Assembly (NCBI RefSeq): GCF_040869045.1
Contig: NC_090319.1
Span: 66,250,779-66,314,778 of the forward strand
Length of the DNA stretch: 64,000 nucleotides
DNA from: Eurosta solidaginis
Lineage: Eukaryota; Arthropoda; Insecta; Diptera; Tephritidae
Direction of reading: 5' to 3'
Positions within the stretch are counted from its first letter, which is position 1. Each line of letters starts with the position of its first letter. The notes below the pieces were generated by a model that was not told the DNA's origin, ran no database searches, and saw only the letters and a program-made list of their open reading frames with translations. The position numbers and the translations under genes are program-made. This document shows, piece after piece, positions 41,682 to 53,812 of this stretch.

Positions 41682-44066
41682 TGTAGGGACGGCTCTGGGG
41701 CTCCAGTGGTATTTGCCAGTAGCCATTTTTCAAATCCAAACTGCTGATATACTTCGCCCGTCGTAGCTTGTCCAATATATGTTGTATTCTGGGTGAGGGG
41801 TACGCGTCGGGTACGGATCGGGCTTTAAGCTGCCGATAGTCCACGCATAACCTCCACTTCCCGTTTTTCTTCTTGGCTAGTACGATTGGTGCGCTGTGTG
41901 GGCTACAGGATGGCTCGATGCATCCTTTCTGAAGTAATTCGTCAATTTCGTTGTTGATGATGGTCTGCATAGCTGGGTTGCGTGGGAAGTAACGTTGCTT
42001 GATAGGGCGGTCGTCCGTCAGGATAATCCTGTGCTCGGCTATTGTCGTCACCCCACTCATACTCTCAAATTTTCGGAGTTCTTCTGCCAGAAAACTGTGC
42101 ACTCGTTCCGCCTCGTCTTCATCGTAGGCCCCATTGATCCTGTTGATCCTATCATCTATGCTATTGCTGTTCTCACCTGGTGGCGATACCTCCTCCGTGA
42201 TCTGTGTCGGCTCGGCTGATGGAAATGTATGCTGTGTGACTGGCCTGGATAGCGCGAGGTGACCTCCTCCGCAGGATATGGTGGCTCCCATGCTCCCTAG
42301 TGTATCTAGGCCCAGTATTATGTCGTCGATTGCTCCGGGCATGACCTGTAAAACCGTGTGGTGTGACGCTTCTCCGAGGCGTACCTCAGTCCTTATTGCG
42401 TCGAAGATTGTGGTGCTAGTCCCGTTTGCCAGCGTTATTTTGATGGCCACTCTCACCATTTCTCCGCTCCCAAAGTTTACCACACGTTCTGCAAGGCTGC
42501 TCGAAACGAAACTTCTCGACGCCCCTGTATCGATGACTGCCTCGGCTGATTCCGCGCCGAGCCTGGCTACGGCGTAAAGGCGGCCGTGCCCTTGGTACAT
42601 GGTTACAGCCGATTCGGCGCTGGGTTCCTTGGGCTCACTGCGCCTTGTTCTTTGTGAAGCCCTCTGACGTCGACGGCAGCATTCGATTGTGCGTATATCA
42701 CTGCGGCCACACTCCCAGCAAAAAATTTTCCGTGGGTTTCGGCATCTATACGCGTAGTGTCCTTGTTCACCACATCTCCTACATACGTTGTTGGGGTCAA
42801 GCCTCTGATTGCCTGGAGGCGAGTGGTGCGGTATGTTCGGTGGTTGTGGCGGTGATGGGGTTAAAGTTTGCGGTGGTGGAACCAAAATTGCGTCACCTAC
42901 GACGTGTCGCGTAACTTCGCGGCGATGTCCCTCTGATGGTCGTCGGTAGCCCTCATGTATGCTCTCGAATTCCTCAGCAAGGGTTAAGAGTTCCGCGAGG
43001 TTGGTGAAATCCCTCCGACGGATATAAAGTAGGTAATCGGGGTGGCTGTTATGGAAGATTTCGTTCCAGCCGCTGTTCGCTGGTGTACCCTGCGTGTCTC
43101 ATCAAGCTCTGTATAGCTAGCACGTAATCCTTGTACTTTTCCTTGCTATGCTGCCTTCGTTGGCGTATGTCGTCCTCGAGACGCCAGAAATACCTGACTG
43201 GCAGGAAGAAACATAAAAAATCCTGTTTGAAGCTTGTCCACCTTTCCCAGCGCGCATTGTTATTCCGATACCATTGTAGCGCGGTGCCCCTTAGTAGCTC
43301 TGGCATGGTTTTTGGTAGGAGATCCACGTTTAGCGCGTACACTTCGTCTAACTCCTCTAGCCGCTCGATGAACGCTAACGGATCCCGTCCACCGTCGTAC
43401 TTTACTGACCACTTCCGCACTTGGTCGATGATGGGTGCGAACACAACGGTCGGTGCTTAAGTTACCTGAGACGTATAATTTATAGCTGATGCCCTTGTCC
43501 CTGATGGTAAGTACGGTTGCGCGCGTTGCGTATTCCGTGGAGGAAATTCCAGTAGGTTCTGCTGTGGTTGATCCCCGGTCGTGGTTCCTTCTGCGGCCGG
43601 AGGAATTGGTGTCTGGGGGGTGCCGTTGGCTCGTACTGCTATTCCTGATGCTAAGTTCTTTTGTGGGGGTGCTGTGTTCCTGGGAGGAAACGCGAACTGG
43701 TCTCGCTCGGCTGGTCTATCTGTGTTGTTCATGGTTTCCACTCCGTTTGACGGAAACGGTGTCTTAACCTCATTTAAGTCACTCGTGTCTGTTCCCTTAT
43801 AAGCGGCTTCTATGGATAAAAATTTTTCCTGTATTTCCGCGTCAACATTTGCTTTCGAAGCCAGAGCTGCTATGCGCTTTCGGATCTCCCGGGTGGTGCC
43901 TGTGTGCTCAATACCCAATTCCTGTGCGATGGATATCAGCTGCTCCTTTGAAATGCTGTCTAACCACGTGGTATCAATCTGGTCGGCCATTTTACGGTTA
44001 GGTTTCTGGTCAGGAATGTTCCTTCTGACGTTGTACGATTTGCAGGGTCCCTGCTCGGGCGCCAAT
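41682..44066 (-). pseudogene. Gypsy composite, inner element 2: gag, protease, partial RT
   Basis: From the right: primer-binding site (44064-44047); gag from MADQIDTTWLDSISKEQL (near 43990), whose N-terminus looks like a SAP-type helix-extended-loop-helix (LGIEHTGTTREIRKRIAAL). The gag core is at 43444-43049 (APIIDQVRKWSVKY, ALQWYRNNNARWERW). After a frameshift come a CCHC knuckle (CRRCGEQGHYAYRC), a retropepsin (AVIDTGASRSFVSS) and the first RT motifs (KKKNGKWRLCVDYRQL, SLDLKNGYWQIPL). The RT breaks off at this last motif, where LTR A begins. RNase H and integrase are absent. Confidence 0.85.
44047..44064 (-). promoter_or_regulatory. Primer-binding site (tRNA-Lys type), inner element 2
   Basis: Minus strand TGGCGCCCGAGCAGGGAC, two bases from the LTR edge. 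It is complementary to the 3' end of a lysine tRNA (the classical site differs by one base). Same site at 48686-48703. Confidence 0.75.
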
Positions 44067-45383
44067 TGTAACGAAGCTTTTTCGTGCCCCGTTGCTTCTT
44101 TGATATTTGCTGGGGTATAATCGCCGTGCCCAGGGTTCGTTTACAATAAATTTGTATTAAAGGGGCACCTTGCAAATCGATTTCATATAAATTCACTTTA
44201 TTGGTAAATTCCCTAAATTTATAACTCGTGATGGGCTAGCGGTCCCTCGTGTCCCGTTAGGAGCGTTCTGTTAGGGCGCCGTACTGGTCGCCGTCTAGGT
44301 ACGTGTGAATGTGTCTCGGTGACGCCTTGCGTCGGCGTGTTCCTATTATGGTTAGGGGCAGTGCTAAGCCTGCTGCGGCCAGCGTCGTATGCCCGCGTAT
44401 CTCTGCTGCGGCCAACGTCGTATGTACGCGTAGTTCTGCTGCTGCCAACGTCGTGCGTATTCGTGGCTCTGCCAGCGTCGTATTTATGGGTGGCTCTGCT
44501 GCCAACGTCGTGTGTATGCGTGACTCTGTTGTGGCCAACGTCGTATATTTGCGTAGCTCTGCTGCGGCCAACGTCGTATGTAAGCGTAACTCTGCTGTGG
44601 CCAACGTCGTGTGTATGCGTAACTCTGCCGCCGAGGCTTATGGCGATGGCGCGCGGGCTCGTGACGTTGTGGGCCTTCGCTTAGCGGGGAGCGAGCGTAG
44701 GTTAAGGCGTTGTAGAGCGGTCAAAACCAGCTTACCCACAATCCTCAACCCACGGCTCTCTCCTATGACGGGAACTGTCTTGCGATGGTCAAAACCGATA
44801 CGCCTTTCAGATGCCCTTCAATTGCTGCTCAGGTGACAGTCGCAACTTTGCGCCCCGTTAGGTGAGATCCGTTAGCTTCGGTACAGTCACGTGGTTGCGT
44901 TTCACCTCTACTCACTCCTACTGCGGTTGCCGACGTACTTCTGCCGCGGATGACGTTTGGCTGAGCGCGGGATCACGATGCTGTGGAGGACGTTTGCTTA
45001 CGTTGGGCGCCGGCGGACCTCTGCTGCGCTTTGCTGCCGCGCTCTGCGCTGGTTTACGTGCGTTGCCGCTCTGTTGCGGCCTCTGGCGGCGTACTTCTAC
45101 TGACGGAGGTGAGCGGGTGTCACCTGTCGCGGTTGCGCGTTACTTTGGCGGGGCCTTTGGTCTTTGGGGGTAATGCGTAGAGAAGGTCAACCGCAATCAC
45201 CATTCCACGACTCGCTCCTATGAAGTGGATTCCTATTGCATAGAGAAGGTCAACTGCAATAGGGATATACTTCGCTAGTAGCTCTGGTCACGGCCACAGC
45301 TCCATGCTGAGTGACTGCTAGTTTACTGTGTCGCTCCTTTTATGGCTGTTGTGTTTGGTGTTGCTAGCTCAAATGGTTGCGTT
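44067..45383 (-). repeat. LTR B (shared middle LTR), U3-truncated
   Basis: Same family as LTRs A and C. It lacks the outer ~260 bp of U3 and one of the ~140-bp internal repeats (replaced by a different join near 45000). It serves as 3' LTR for one inner element and 5' LTR for the other. It is fused at 45383 to a pol-derived segment. Confidence 0.85.
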
Positions 45384-48300
45384 TCTCGGGGTTAGTGCGC
45401 ACTTCATTCACGCGCTTGTGCCACCACTTGCATGGTCGCTCTGTTGTCGTTGCCAGTCGTAGGGTCTCCAGTGGCTGTCGTGATAGCGCATCGTCGACGG
45501 TCCATTTTCTCCGCCGTAAATTGTAGTGCCGTGCTTGATCTGCCGCCGCTCGTTCCATGTTCTGCCTCACTATTCTGAATGCCTCTTGCATTCTGTCAGA
45601 TTTATCTTCTGCCGTTGTGGTAGCTGTGCCCGTCCAGGTTGACCTCGTCAAACAATGCCCCTGGTAGTCGCGGTTCCCGTCCTTGTACGAGGAAGGCTGG
45701 ACTGTATCCTGTGGATGCGGTCACACTGGTGTTGATGGCCAGCTCGAATTCTGGGAGACGGTCGTCCCATCTGTTGTGCTGTGATCTGGTGAGTTGTGCT
45801 ATGAATCTCTTGATGGTCCTGTTTGCTCGTTCTGTTGGGTTTTCTTGGGGAGTATAGGGTGCGGTGTATTGTTGTCGTACGCCAACTTCCTTAAGGTAGC
45901 GCTGCCACAGCGTGCTACAGAACTGTGCGCCGTTGTCGGATATGAGTACTTTGGGGACGCCAAACCTTGCGAGTATCCGTTCCCTGAAAGCTCGGCGAAG
46001 GCCGTCTGCGGTAGCATGCCTCATTGGGATCAATTCCACCCACTTGCTGAATCGGTCGAAAATACCAGTAACATGGTGTTTCCGTGTGTAGACCGTGGTA
46101 GGGGTCCAACGAAGTCGACGCAGACCGTGGCAAATGGTTACTGGGCTACCTGTGAGAGCATCTTTCCGGCTGGCTTTTGTTGTGTTTCCTTGTGTTTCTG
46201 GCAGGATTCGCATTGACGTACATACCGGCTGATGTCACGGAACATACCGGGCCAATAATATCGGTTGGCGACTCGTGCTACTGTCCGGCGGATACCCATG
46301 TGTCCCGCGCTTGGTATGTCATGATTTTCCTGTAACACTCGCTGTCTGAATGGTGTGGGCACACACAATTTCCATGGTACCGCCTCTTCGTCGTGTGACC
46401 GGCAGGGAATATGGCGGTATAAGTGTCCATCCTGTATTGTATAGTCGGCGTATTTCTCCGGGTTGGTGCGTACCTCGCTGACCCGCTTGTGCCACCGCTT
46501 GCATTGTGGTTCCGTCATCGTGGTAAATCGTAATGTTTCCAGCGGCTGTCGAGATAGAGCGTCCGCCACCAGGTTGAGCTTTCCCTTACGATACTCAGTG
46601 TCGAAGGTGTGCTGCTGTAGTTCTAAGGCCCATCGCGCTATGCGGCCAGAAGGGCTCTCAATGGAATTTAGCCACCTTAGTGACATGTGGTCGGTTATTA
46701 CTTTAAATTTGTAGCCTTCCAAGTATGGCTAAGTATCGCTGGATTGCGCGGGAAATACCGTTGCTTGATGGGACGGTCGTCAGTCAGGATGATCTTGTGT
46801 TCTGCTACCGTCGCCACTCCACTCATGGCCTCGAACTCTTTGAGTTCTACTGCCAGAAATTCTCGTATGCGATCCGCCTCGCCTTCTATACCACTAAGTT
46901 CGTTGCTGGGTGTGTCGCCGTTAATTCCGTTCCTGACGTCGTACTTGCCGTTCCTCGTACTCGGTGGTGTTATACTCTGAATGGTCTCCGCCGTGGCTCC
47001 AGGAGGCGGTGTGTGCTGAGCAAGGGGTCTGGTTAGCACAAGGTGTCCTCCTCCACATGATATGGCTGCTCCTAGGCTCCCCAACGTATCTGGGCCAAGT
47101 ATAATGTCGTCGGTTGCCCCGGGCATCACATGTAGGACTGTGTGCAATGACGAATCTCCTAGGTGTGCCTCTGTCCTTACGGCATCGAAAATCGTAGTGC
47201 TGACTCCGTTGGCCATTGTTATTTCGATGGCCACTCTTACCATTTCTCCGCTCCCAGATTTTACCACGCGTTCCGCAAGGCTGCTCGAAACGAAACTTCT
47301 CGACGCCCCTGTATCGATGACTGCCCCGGCTGATTCCGCGCCGAGCCTGGCTATGGCGTAAAGGCGGCCGTGCCCTTGGTACATGGTTACTGACGATTCG
47401 GCGCTGGGTTCCTTGGGCTCACTGTGCCTTGTTCTTTGTGAAGCCCTCTGACGTCGACGGCAGCATTCGATTGTGCGTATATCACTGCGGCCACACTCCC
47501 AGCAAAAAATTTTCCGTGGGTTTCGGCATCTATACGCGTAGTGTCCTTGTTCACCACATCTCCTACATACGTTGTTGGGGTCGAACCTCTGATTGCCTGG
47601 AGGCGAGTGGTGCGGTATGTTCGGTGGTTGCGGCGGTGATGGGGTTACAGGTTGCGGTGGTGGAACCAAAGTTGTGTCACCTACGACATGTCTCGCTATT
47701 TCGCGACGTGATCCATCTGATGTCCGTCGGTAACCTTCGTGGATACCTTCATATTCCTCGGCGAGAGAGATGAGTTCTCCTAAGGTGTTGAAATCTCTTC
47801 GGCGAATGTAGAGTAAATAATCGGGGTGGCTATTGCGGAAAATTATTTCCAGGCGTAGCTCGTTGCTGTATCCGGCGTGTGTCTTCAAGCTTTGTATCCC
47901 TAGGACATAATCTTTATATCTTTCGCGGGCGTGCTGCCTTCGTTGCCGTATTTCGTCCTCGAGACGCTCGAAGTACCTGGCTGGTAGAAAGAAGCTTAAA
48001 AAGTCGCGCTTGAAGGTCATCCAGTTGCTCCAGTGTACGTTGTTATTGCGGTACCATTGAAGAGCGGTGCCACCTAGCAATTCGGGCATCGTCTTTGGGA
48101 GCAAGTCTACGTTTAGCATATAGTATAGTATATATAGTTCTTCCAGCCGTTCGACGAAAGCTAGAGGGTCCCGTCCACCTTCATATTTCACTGACCACTT
48201 TCTTACCTGGTCTATGATGGGTGCGAATATAAAGGTCGGTGCCTGAGATGCACCGTTGGGTGGTACCGCTACTCCGGATGATGCGCACTGTTGTGGGGGT

Positions 48301-48705
48301 ACTGTGTTCCTGGGAGGGAACGCAAACTGGTTGTGCTCAGCTGGTCTATCGGCGATATTCATGGCTCCGCCTCCGTTCGGCGGGATCGGTGTCTTAGACT
48401 CATTTTCCTCACTCGTGTTTGCTGTATTTTCCTTCCTACACGCGGCTTCTAAGGATAAAAGTTATGTGTGTATTTCCGAGTCAACATTTATTTTTGAAGC
48501 CATGGCTGCTATGCGCTTTCTGATTTCTCGGGTGGTGCCTGTCTGCTCAATGCCCAACTCCTGTGTAATGGATATCAGCTGCTCCTTTGAAATATTGTCT
48601 AGCCACGTGGTATCAACCTGGTCGGCCATTTTACGGTTAGGTTTCTAGTCAGGAATGTTCCTTCTGACGTTGTACGATTTGCAGGGTCCCTGCTCGGGCG
48701 CCAAT
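45384..48705 (-). pseudogene. Gypsy composite, inner element 1: gag, protease, RNase H, integrase
   Basis: From the right: primer site; degraded gag N-terminus (SAP-like, with a stop near 48460); then a 554-residue frame (48362-46698) with gag core, CCHC knuckle (CRRCGEQGHYAYRC), retropepsin (VIDTGASRSFVSS) and the very start of the RT (RPIKQRYFPRNPA). There it jumps to the end of RNase H (FKVITDHMSLRWL, 46722) and the integrase finger (HMGIRRTVARVANRYYW, CESCQKHK). After a frameshift comes the integrase core (DRFSKWVELIP, ISDNGAQFCS, NPTERANRTIKR; 46213-45602). A second copy of the ALSRQPLETLR segment lies near 45480, before LTR B. Missing RT and multiple breaks make it inactive. Confidence 0.85.
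48686..48703 (-). promoter_or_regulatory. Primer-binding site (tRNA-Lys type), inner element 1
   Basis: Minus strand TGGCGCCCGAGCAGGGAC, two bases (AT) after the end of LTR C (CTTCGTTACA). Position and sequence fit priming by a lysine tRNA. Confidence 0.78.
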
Positions 48706-50478
48706 TGTAACGAAGCTTTTCCTTGCCCCGGTTCTTCTTTAGTAACTGCTGGGGTATATTCGCCGTGTACAAGGTTCGTTTACAATGAATTTGTATTTCG
48801 GGGCACCTTGGAAATCGTTTTCATATAAATTCACTTTATTGGTAAATTCCCTAAACTATAATATAAAATGTATAAAATGTATAAAATGTGTATCTATAAT
48901 TCACTTAATTTCATTGCTTGCTTTATAATTCGTGATGGGCTAGCGGTCCCTCGTGTCCCGTTAGGAGCGTTTTGTAGGGCGCCGTACTGGTCGCCGTCTA
49001 GGTATGTGTGAAAGTGTCTCGGTGACGCCTTTTGCCGGCGTGTTCCTATTATGGTTAGTGGCAGTGCTAAGCCTGCTGCGGCCAGCGTCGTATGCCTGCG
49101 TATCTCTGCTGCGGCCAACGTCGTATGTACGCGTAGTTCTGCTGCTGCCAACGTCGTGCGTATTCGTAGCTCTGCCAGCGTCGTATTTATGGGTGGCTCT
49201 GCTGCCAACGTCGTGTGTATGCGTGACTCTGCTGTGGCCAACGTCGTATATTTGCGTAGCTCTGCTGCGGCCAACGTCGTATGTAAGCGTGACTCTGCTG
49301 TGGCCAACGTCGTGTGTATGCGTAACCCTGCTGGCGTCGTGTGTATGCGTGACTCTGCCGCCGAGGCTTATGGCGATGGCGCGCGGGCTCGTGACGTTGT
49401 GGGCCTTCGCTTAGTGGGGAGCGAGCGTAGTTTAAGGCGTTGTAGAGCGGTCAAAACCAGCTTACCCACTATCCTCAATCCACGGCTCTCTCCTATGACG
49501 GGAACTGTCTTGCGATGGTCAAAACCGATACGCCTTTCAGATGCCCTTCAATTGCTGCTCAGGTGACAGTCGCAACTTTGCGCCCCGTTAGGTGAGATCC
49601 GTTAGCCTCGGTACAGTCACGTTGTTGCGTTTCACCTCGACTCACTCCTACTGCGGTTGCCGACGTATTTCTGCCGCGGATGACGTTTGGCTGAGCGCGG
49701 GATCACGATGCTGTGGAGGACGTTTGCTTGCGAGGGAGCAAGCGTGATCTAAAGCGTTGTAGAGCGGTCAAAACCTGCTTACCCACAATCTTCAGTCCAC
49801 GACTTTCTCCTATGAAACGCACTGGCTTGCAATGGTCAAAACCGATATGCCTTCCAGAGCGCTCCAATAGTAGCTCCGGTCGCAACCACAACCGCGTGCT
49901 GACTCACTGTTGGTTTACGTGCGTTGCCGCTCTGTTGCGGCCTCTGCCGGCGTACTTCTACTGACGGAGGTGAGCGGGTGTCACCTGTCGCGGTTGCGCG
50001 TTACTGTGGCGGGGCCTTTGGTCTCTGGGGGTGATGCGTAGAGAAGGTCAACCGCAATCACCATTCCACGACTCGCTCCTATGAAGTGGATTCCTATTGC
50101 ATAGAGAAGGTCAACTGCAATAGGGATATACTTCGCTAGTAGCTCTGGTCACGACCACAGCTCCATGCTGACTGACCGCTGTGCTGCTGTGTCGTTCCTT
50201 TTATGGCTGTTGTGTTTGGTGTTGCTAGCTCAAATGGTTGCGTTGCCATGGTCACCGTGTTGCTGTTGAATGTTGCGAGCGCTCGTTGTATTGCTGAGAT
50301 TTGTTGGTTGGCCGTGTTGCTGTTAAATGTTGCGACCTCTCGTTGTGTTGCTGAGACTTGTTGGTTGATCGTGTTGCTAGAGCCTTTTGTGGCCACTTGT
50401 TGTGTTAATGTTGTGTCAAATATGTTGTGGGGTCGTTTTGTGTGGGCCAAATTAATGAGGATTTATTTGGTCCTCACA
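48706..50478 (-). repeat. LTR C, the only complete LTR (1773 bp)
   Basis: Minus strand starts TGTGAGGACC and ends TTCGTTACA. A TATA-like CATAAAAGG lies near 50196-50204, with an initiator-like TCAGTC about 30 bases downstream (near 50172). The only well-placed AATAAA on this strand is at 48839-48834, near the LTR end. If these are used, U3 is about 300 bp and R about 1.35 kb, which is unusually long. The minisatellite (49080-49370) and three ~140-bp repeats then lie in R. Confidence 0.85.
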
Positions 50479-50889
50479 ATATATAAATAAATTAGCGGTA
50501 CCCGACAGATGATGTTCGGGGTCACCATGGTCCACATTTTGGTCGATAACTCGAAAACGCCTTCACATATACAACTACCACCACTTCTTTTTAAAACCCT
50601 CATTTAATATCTTTAATCTGATACCTATATCGTACAAACACATTATAGATTCACCCCTGGTCCACCTTTATGGCGATATCCTGAAATTGCGTCCACCTAT
50701 AGAACTAAGGCCCACTCCCTTTTAAAATACTCTTTAATACCATTCATTTGAAACCTATGTCATACAAACACATTCCAGGGTTACCCTAGGTTCATTTTGC
50801 TAAATGGTGATTTTCCCTTATTTTGTCTCCAAAGCTCTCAGCTGAGTATGTAATGTTCGGTTCCGCCCGAACTTAGCATTCCTTACTTG

Positions 50890-51398
50890 TTTTAAGATTC
50901 ATTTGGATGCAATTTTGGGCAATTTTAGGATAACTTTGGCATTTTTTTGGAAGCATTTCGAGACTATTTCGGGGACAATTTCAAAATCACTTCCGGATTT
51001 TTTTAGAATCATTTCGAGAATTTATTTTAGGACTTTTATAAGATAACTTTGGGATTATTTTCAAAATCGTTTCGAAACTATTTCGTGACAACAAATTTTG
51101 TTCAGTCAATATGAAAATACGTAAGTGCCATTTTGACCATACGTAACGGATTGACGAACTCAGACCAAATTTTGAAGGGGATGGAAATGTATCGCACATT
51201 CATGGAACTTTTTGGACTAATTCGTGAATATTTCGAGAAGACTTGAGGAGCTCTTCGTGATTATACTTCAGGTTCACTTTGAAATTATTTCCATGCAATT
51301 TTGGGGCAATTTTAAGACCACTTCTGGATAAGTTTCGGAATCATTTAGACACTTAGGTCCCAAACCCATTTGGAACAATTTCAGAATCACTTCGGGAT
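50890..51398. repeat. Degenerate short-motif repeat region
   Basis: Loose repetition of phrases such as GAACTATTTCGxGACAATTT, CAAAATCACTTC and GATAACTTTGGG, without a fixed period. No gene. Confidence 0.5.
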
Positions 51399-51709
51399 TA
51401 TTATACTCAGCGTGCTTTGCAAACGGAGTATATTAACTTTGACTGGATAACGGTTGGTTGTACAGGTATTAAGGAATCGAGATAGATATAGACTTCCATA
51501 TATCAAAATCATCAGTGTCGAATAAAAAAATTTTATTGAGCCATGTCCGTCCGTCCGTCCGTCTGTCCGTTAACACCATAACTTGAGTAAATATTGAGAT
51601 ATCTTCACCAAATTTGGGACACGAGCTAATCTGGGCCTAGAATAGATTGGTATTGAAAATGACCGAAATAGGATGATAACCACGCCCACATTTTATATAC
51701 ATATATAGG
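51399..51709 (+). mobile_element. Helitron-like element, 5' fragment
   Basis: Begins TATACTCAGCGTGCTTTGC with the usual GGAGTATATTAACTTTG and the GTCC simple repeat (51546-51566). It is cut off at 51709, where the foldback element begins, and does not resume after it. Confidence 0.7.
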
Positions 51710-53126
51710 TCATTCCATTTCAAGACACCCGGTCCGCGCAGGACATGATTTTTGATTTCGATGAAATTTTAATATGTTGTCCTTTGGTCAAAATAATGAA
51801 ACACGTGTTTTTTTTTGCCTACAAAAAATTTTTTTTCGCATTTATCGGCAATTGAATTCGTTAACGGCAATCGATATTTTATTCACCTATTTTTTCAACT
51901 GTCAATAACTTTGTCAAAAATTGACTGATTCTCACGATTTTTTCTTTGAAATTTGCGTTATTTCTTTTACATTTATATATATTTATAAACAATAGCATAT
52001 AGTTAAAAAAAATTTTTTTAGTATTTAGTAAAAATTTATGACTTTTTTCAAAAATTAATTTCTCAAAAAAGGTTATTTTTTTTTTTGTTTAAACTTTTTC
52101 TATATTGAGTGAACAGTTCATATTTAAACTTGGTCAAATGTCTATTATCCAAAACTCGTTGTTTTCGAAATATCAATTTTTGAATATTACACATTCCCCC
52201 TCCCCCCACCCTCCCCCCCCCCCCCCCCCTTTATTGATGAAATGCATTACAGGATACAATAACTTTGTCAAAAATTAACAATTGCATATAGTTAAAAAAT
52301 ATATATTTTTTAGTATTTGTATTTAGTAAAAATTTATGACTTTTTTTCAAAACTTAATATTTCAGGTTATTGTTTTTTGTTTAAACTTTTTCTATATCGG
52401 GTAAATATCCATTAGCCAGAACTCGTTGGTTTGGAAATATGAATTTTTGATTATTAACCTTTTTTTCGCCATATGTTGATGCAATACATATCAGCATACA
52501 AGGCGATCAATGTCAAATGCTAAAAATTAATTAAAATATCACATTTATTATTGAAAACATTTACTTGTTGTTATTTTTCAGAATTAGAGTGATTTTGTAA
52601 CAGGACATGGCTCTTGTGACGGTATTGGAGGTTTAGTGAAATATTTTGTCATATTCTGAAAAATAATAACAAATGAATGTTTTCAATAATAAATGTATTA
52701 TTTTAATTAATTGTAAGCATTATGAGTTCACTCAATATAGAAAAAGTTTAAACAAAAAAAAATAAGCTTTTTTGAGAAATAAATTTTTGAAAAAAGTCAT
52801 AAATTTTTACTAAATACTAAAAAAAAAATGTTAACTATATGCTATTGTTTATAAATTTATAGAAAAGTAAAAGTCATGGCGGACATTTTAAAGAAAAAAT
52901 CGTGAGAATCGGTAAATTTTTGACAAAGTTATTGACAGTTGAAAAAATAGGTGAATAATATATTGATTGCCGTTTATCGAATTCAATTGCCGATAAATCC
53001 GAAAAAAACATTTTTTGATGCAAAAAAAACACTTGTTTCATTATTTTGACCCAAGAACAACAAATTAAAATTTCATCGAAATCAAAAATCATGTCCTGCG
53101 CGGATCGGGTGTCTTGAAATGGAATG
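51710..53126. mobile_element. Palindromic foldback element
   Basis: The outer arms (about 400 bp each: 51710-52110 and 52735-53126) are reverse complements, ending TCATTCCATTTCAAGACACC. An inner pair (about 52545-52585 and 52655-52700, TTTATTATTGAAAACATT...) is also inverted, so most of the 1.4 kb could fold back on itself. No coding region. A C-run with interruptions (52198-52228) lies in the spacer and may be mis-sequenced. The right arm is the first part of duplicated block copy 2. Confidence 0.8.
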
Positions 53127-53574
53127 AGCCTTCTTCATTTGTTCTTTTTTTTTATAGATGAAATATTTATTTCTATAACTGAGTAAATAAAACATGTTAA
53201 GGCCGCGGCGCAATGACATTTTTATATAGATGCGTTTAACACAAGCTTATGCATTCCAGTAACATTACACCACAATCAACCAAGATGTTGCGTTTATAAA
53301 TATGAAGGAACTTCAGACTTGGCAATTGCGGTTTATTTCGCCTTGCCCATTCACATACAAAATTTCGTGAAGCACTGTTATAAACATTCTCCCTATACAA
53401 CAAAAATATTTCCTAACATATTTGGTATCGTATTCATTTGTTATATAGCAATTATTAATTGAGAAAAATGTAAGAAAAGTTACCAACGAGTGGGAAAAAC
53501 AATTTCAAAGTGTGCCAGCACCCTTAGCCAAAGCAAATGTCAAATTCTTCTTCTTATTCTTTGCTTGCAACAAA
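53127..53574. other. No gene recognised
   Basis: Equivalent to 303-757. AT-rich, no supported frame. Confidence 0.5.
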
Positions 53575-53812
53575 AGTTGTGTAACGTAGCGTTACAATAA
53601 ACCACTTGTACTTATGTTTGTATATCATAGTCAACAACCACTAATAGCAAACCAATGAAAAAGCACAATAATGGTGCGTTGACTTCTCAACCAATTTCTA
53701 TAGCATAGCCAAAAACCACTTGTATAGCATAGTCAACAACCACTGATAGCAAACGAATGAAAAAGCACAATAATGGTGCGTTGACTTCTCAACCAGTTTG
53801 CGGCACCACCCA

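Larger units (their letters stand above)
40115..50478 (-). mobile_element. Tandem Gypsy-group composite with three LTRs
   Basis: Order on the minus strand: LTR C (50478-48706), primer site, gag-protease, a jump over most of the RT, RNase H, integrase, LTR B (45383-44067), primer site, gag, protease, RT start, LTR A (41681-40115). The whole unit is flanked by a single 4-bp target duplication ATAT (40111-40114 and 50479-50482). LTR A and LTR B both lack the outer part of U3 and are fused directly to pol sequence. Both internal regions are deleted and frameshifted, so neither can make a complete pol. Confidence 0.88.
38023..50889 (+). mobile_element. Helitron-like element interrupted by a LINE and a Gypsy composite
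   Basis: Begins TATACTCAGCTGAGCAGAGC at 38023 and ends CCTTACTTG at 50889, after the hairpin GTTCGG-TTCCG-(C)CCGAAC. Removing the LINE (38702-39506) and the composite (40115-50478) rejoins a normal TATACTCAG element: the text before 40111 (ACTGTTCGTGGTAT) and after 50479 (ATATATAAATAAATTAGCGG) is continuous in the related copy at 4650-4690. Only about two degenerate 130-bp units remain (50560-50780). Confidence 0.75.

Noticed and set aside
52198..52228. C-run as a G-quadruplex or biological feature
   Set aside because: A homopolymer with few interruptions in an AT-rich foldback spacer; length is unreliable and no strand context supports a role.
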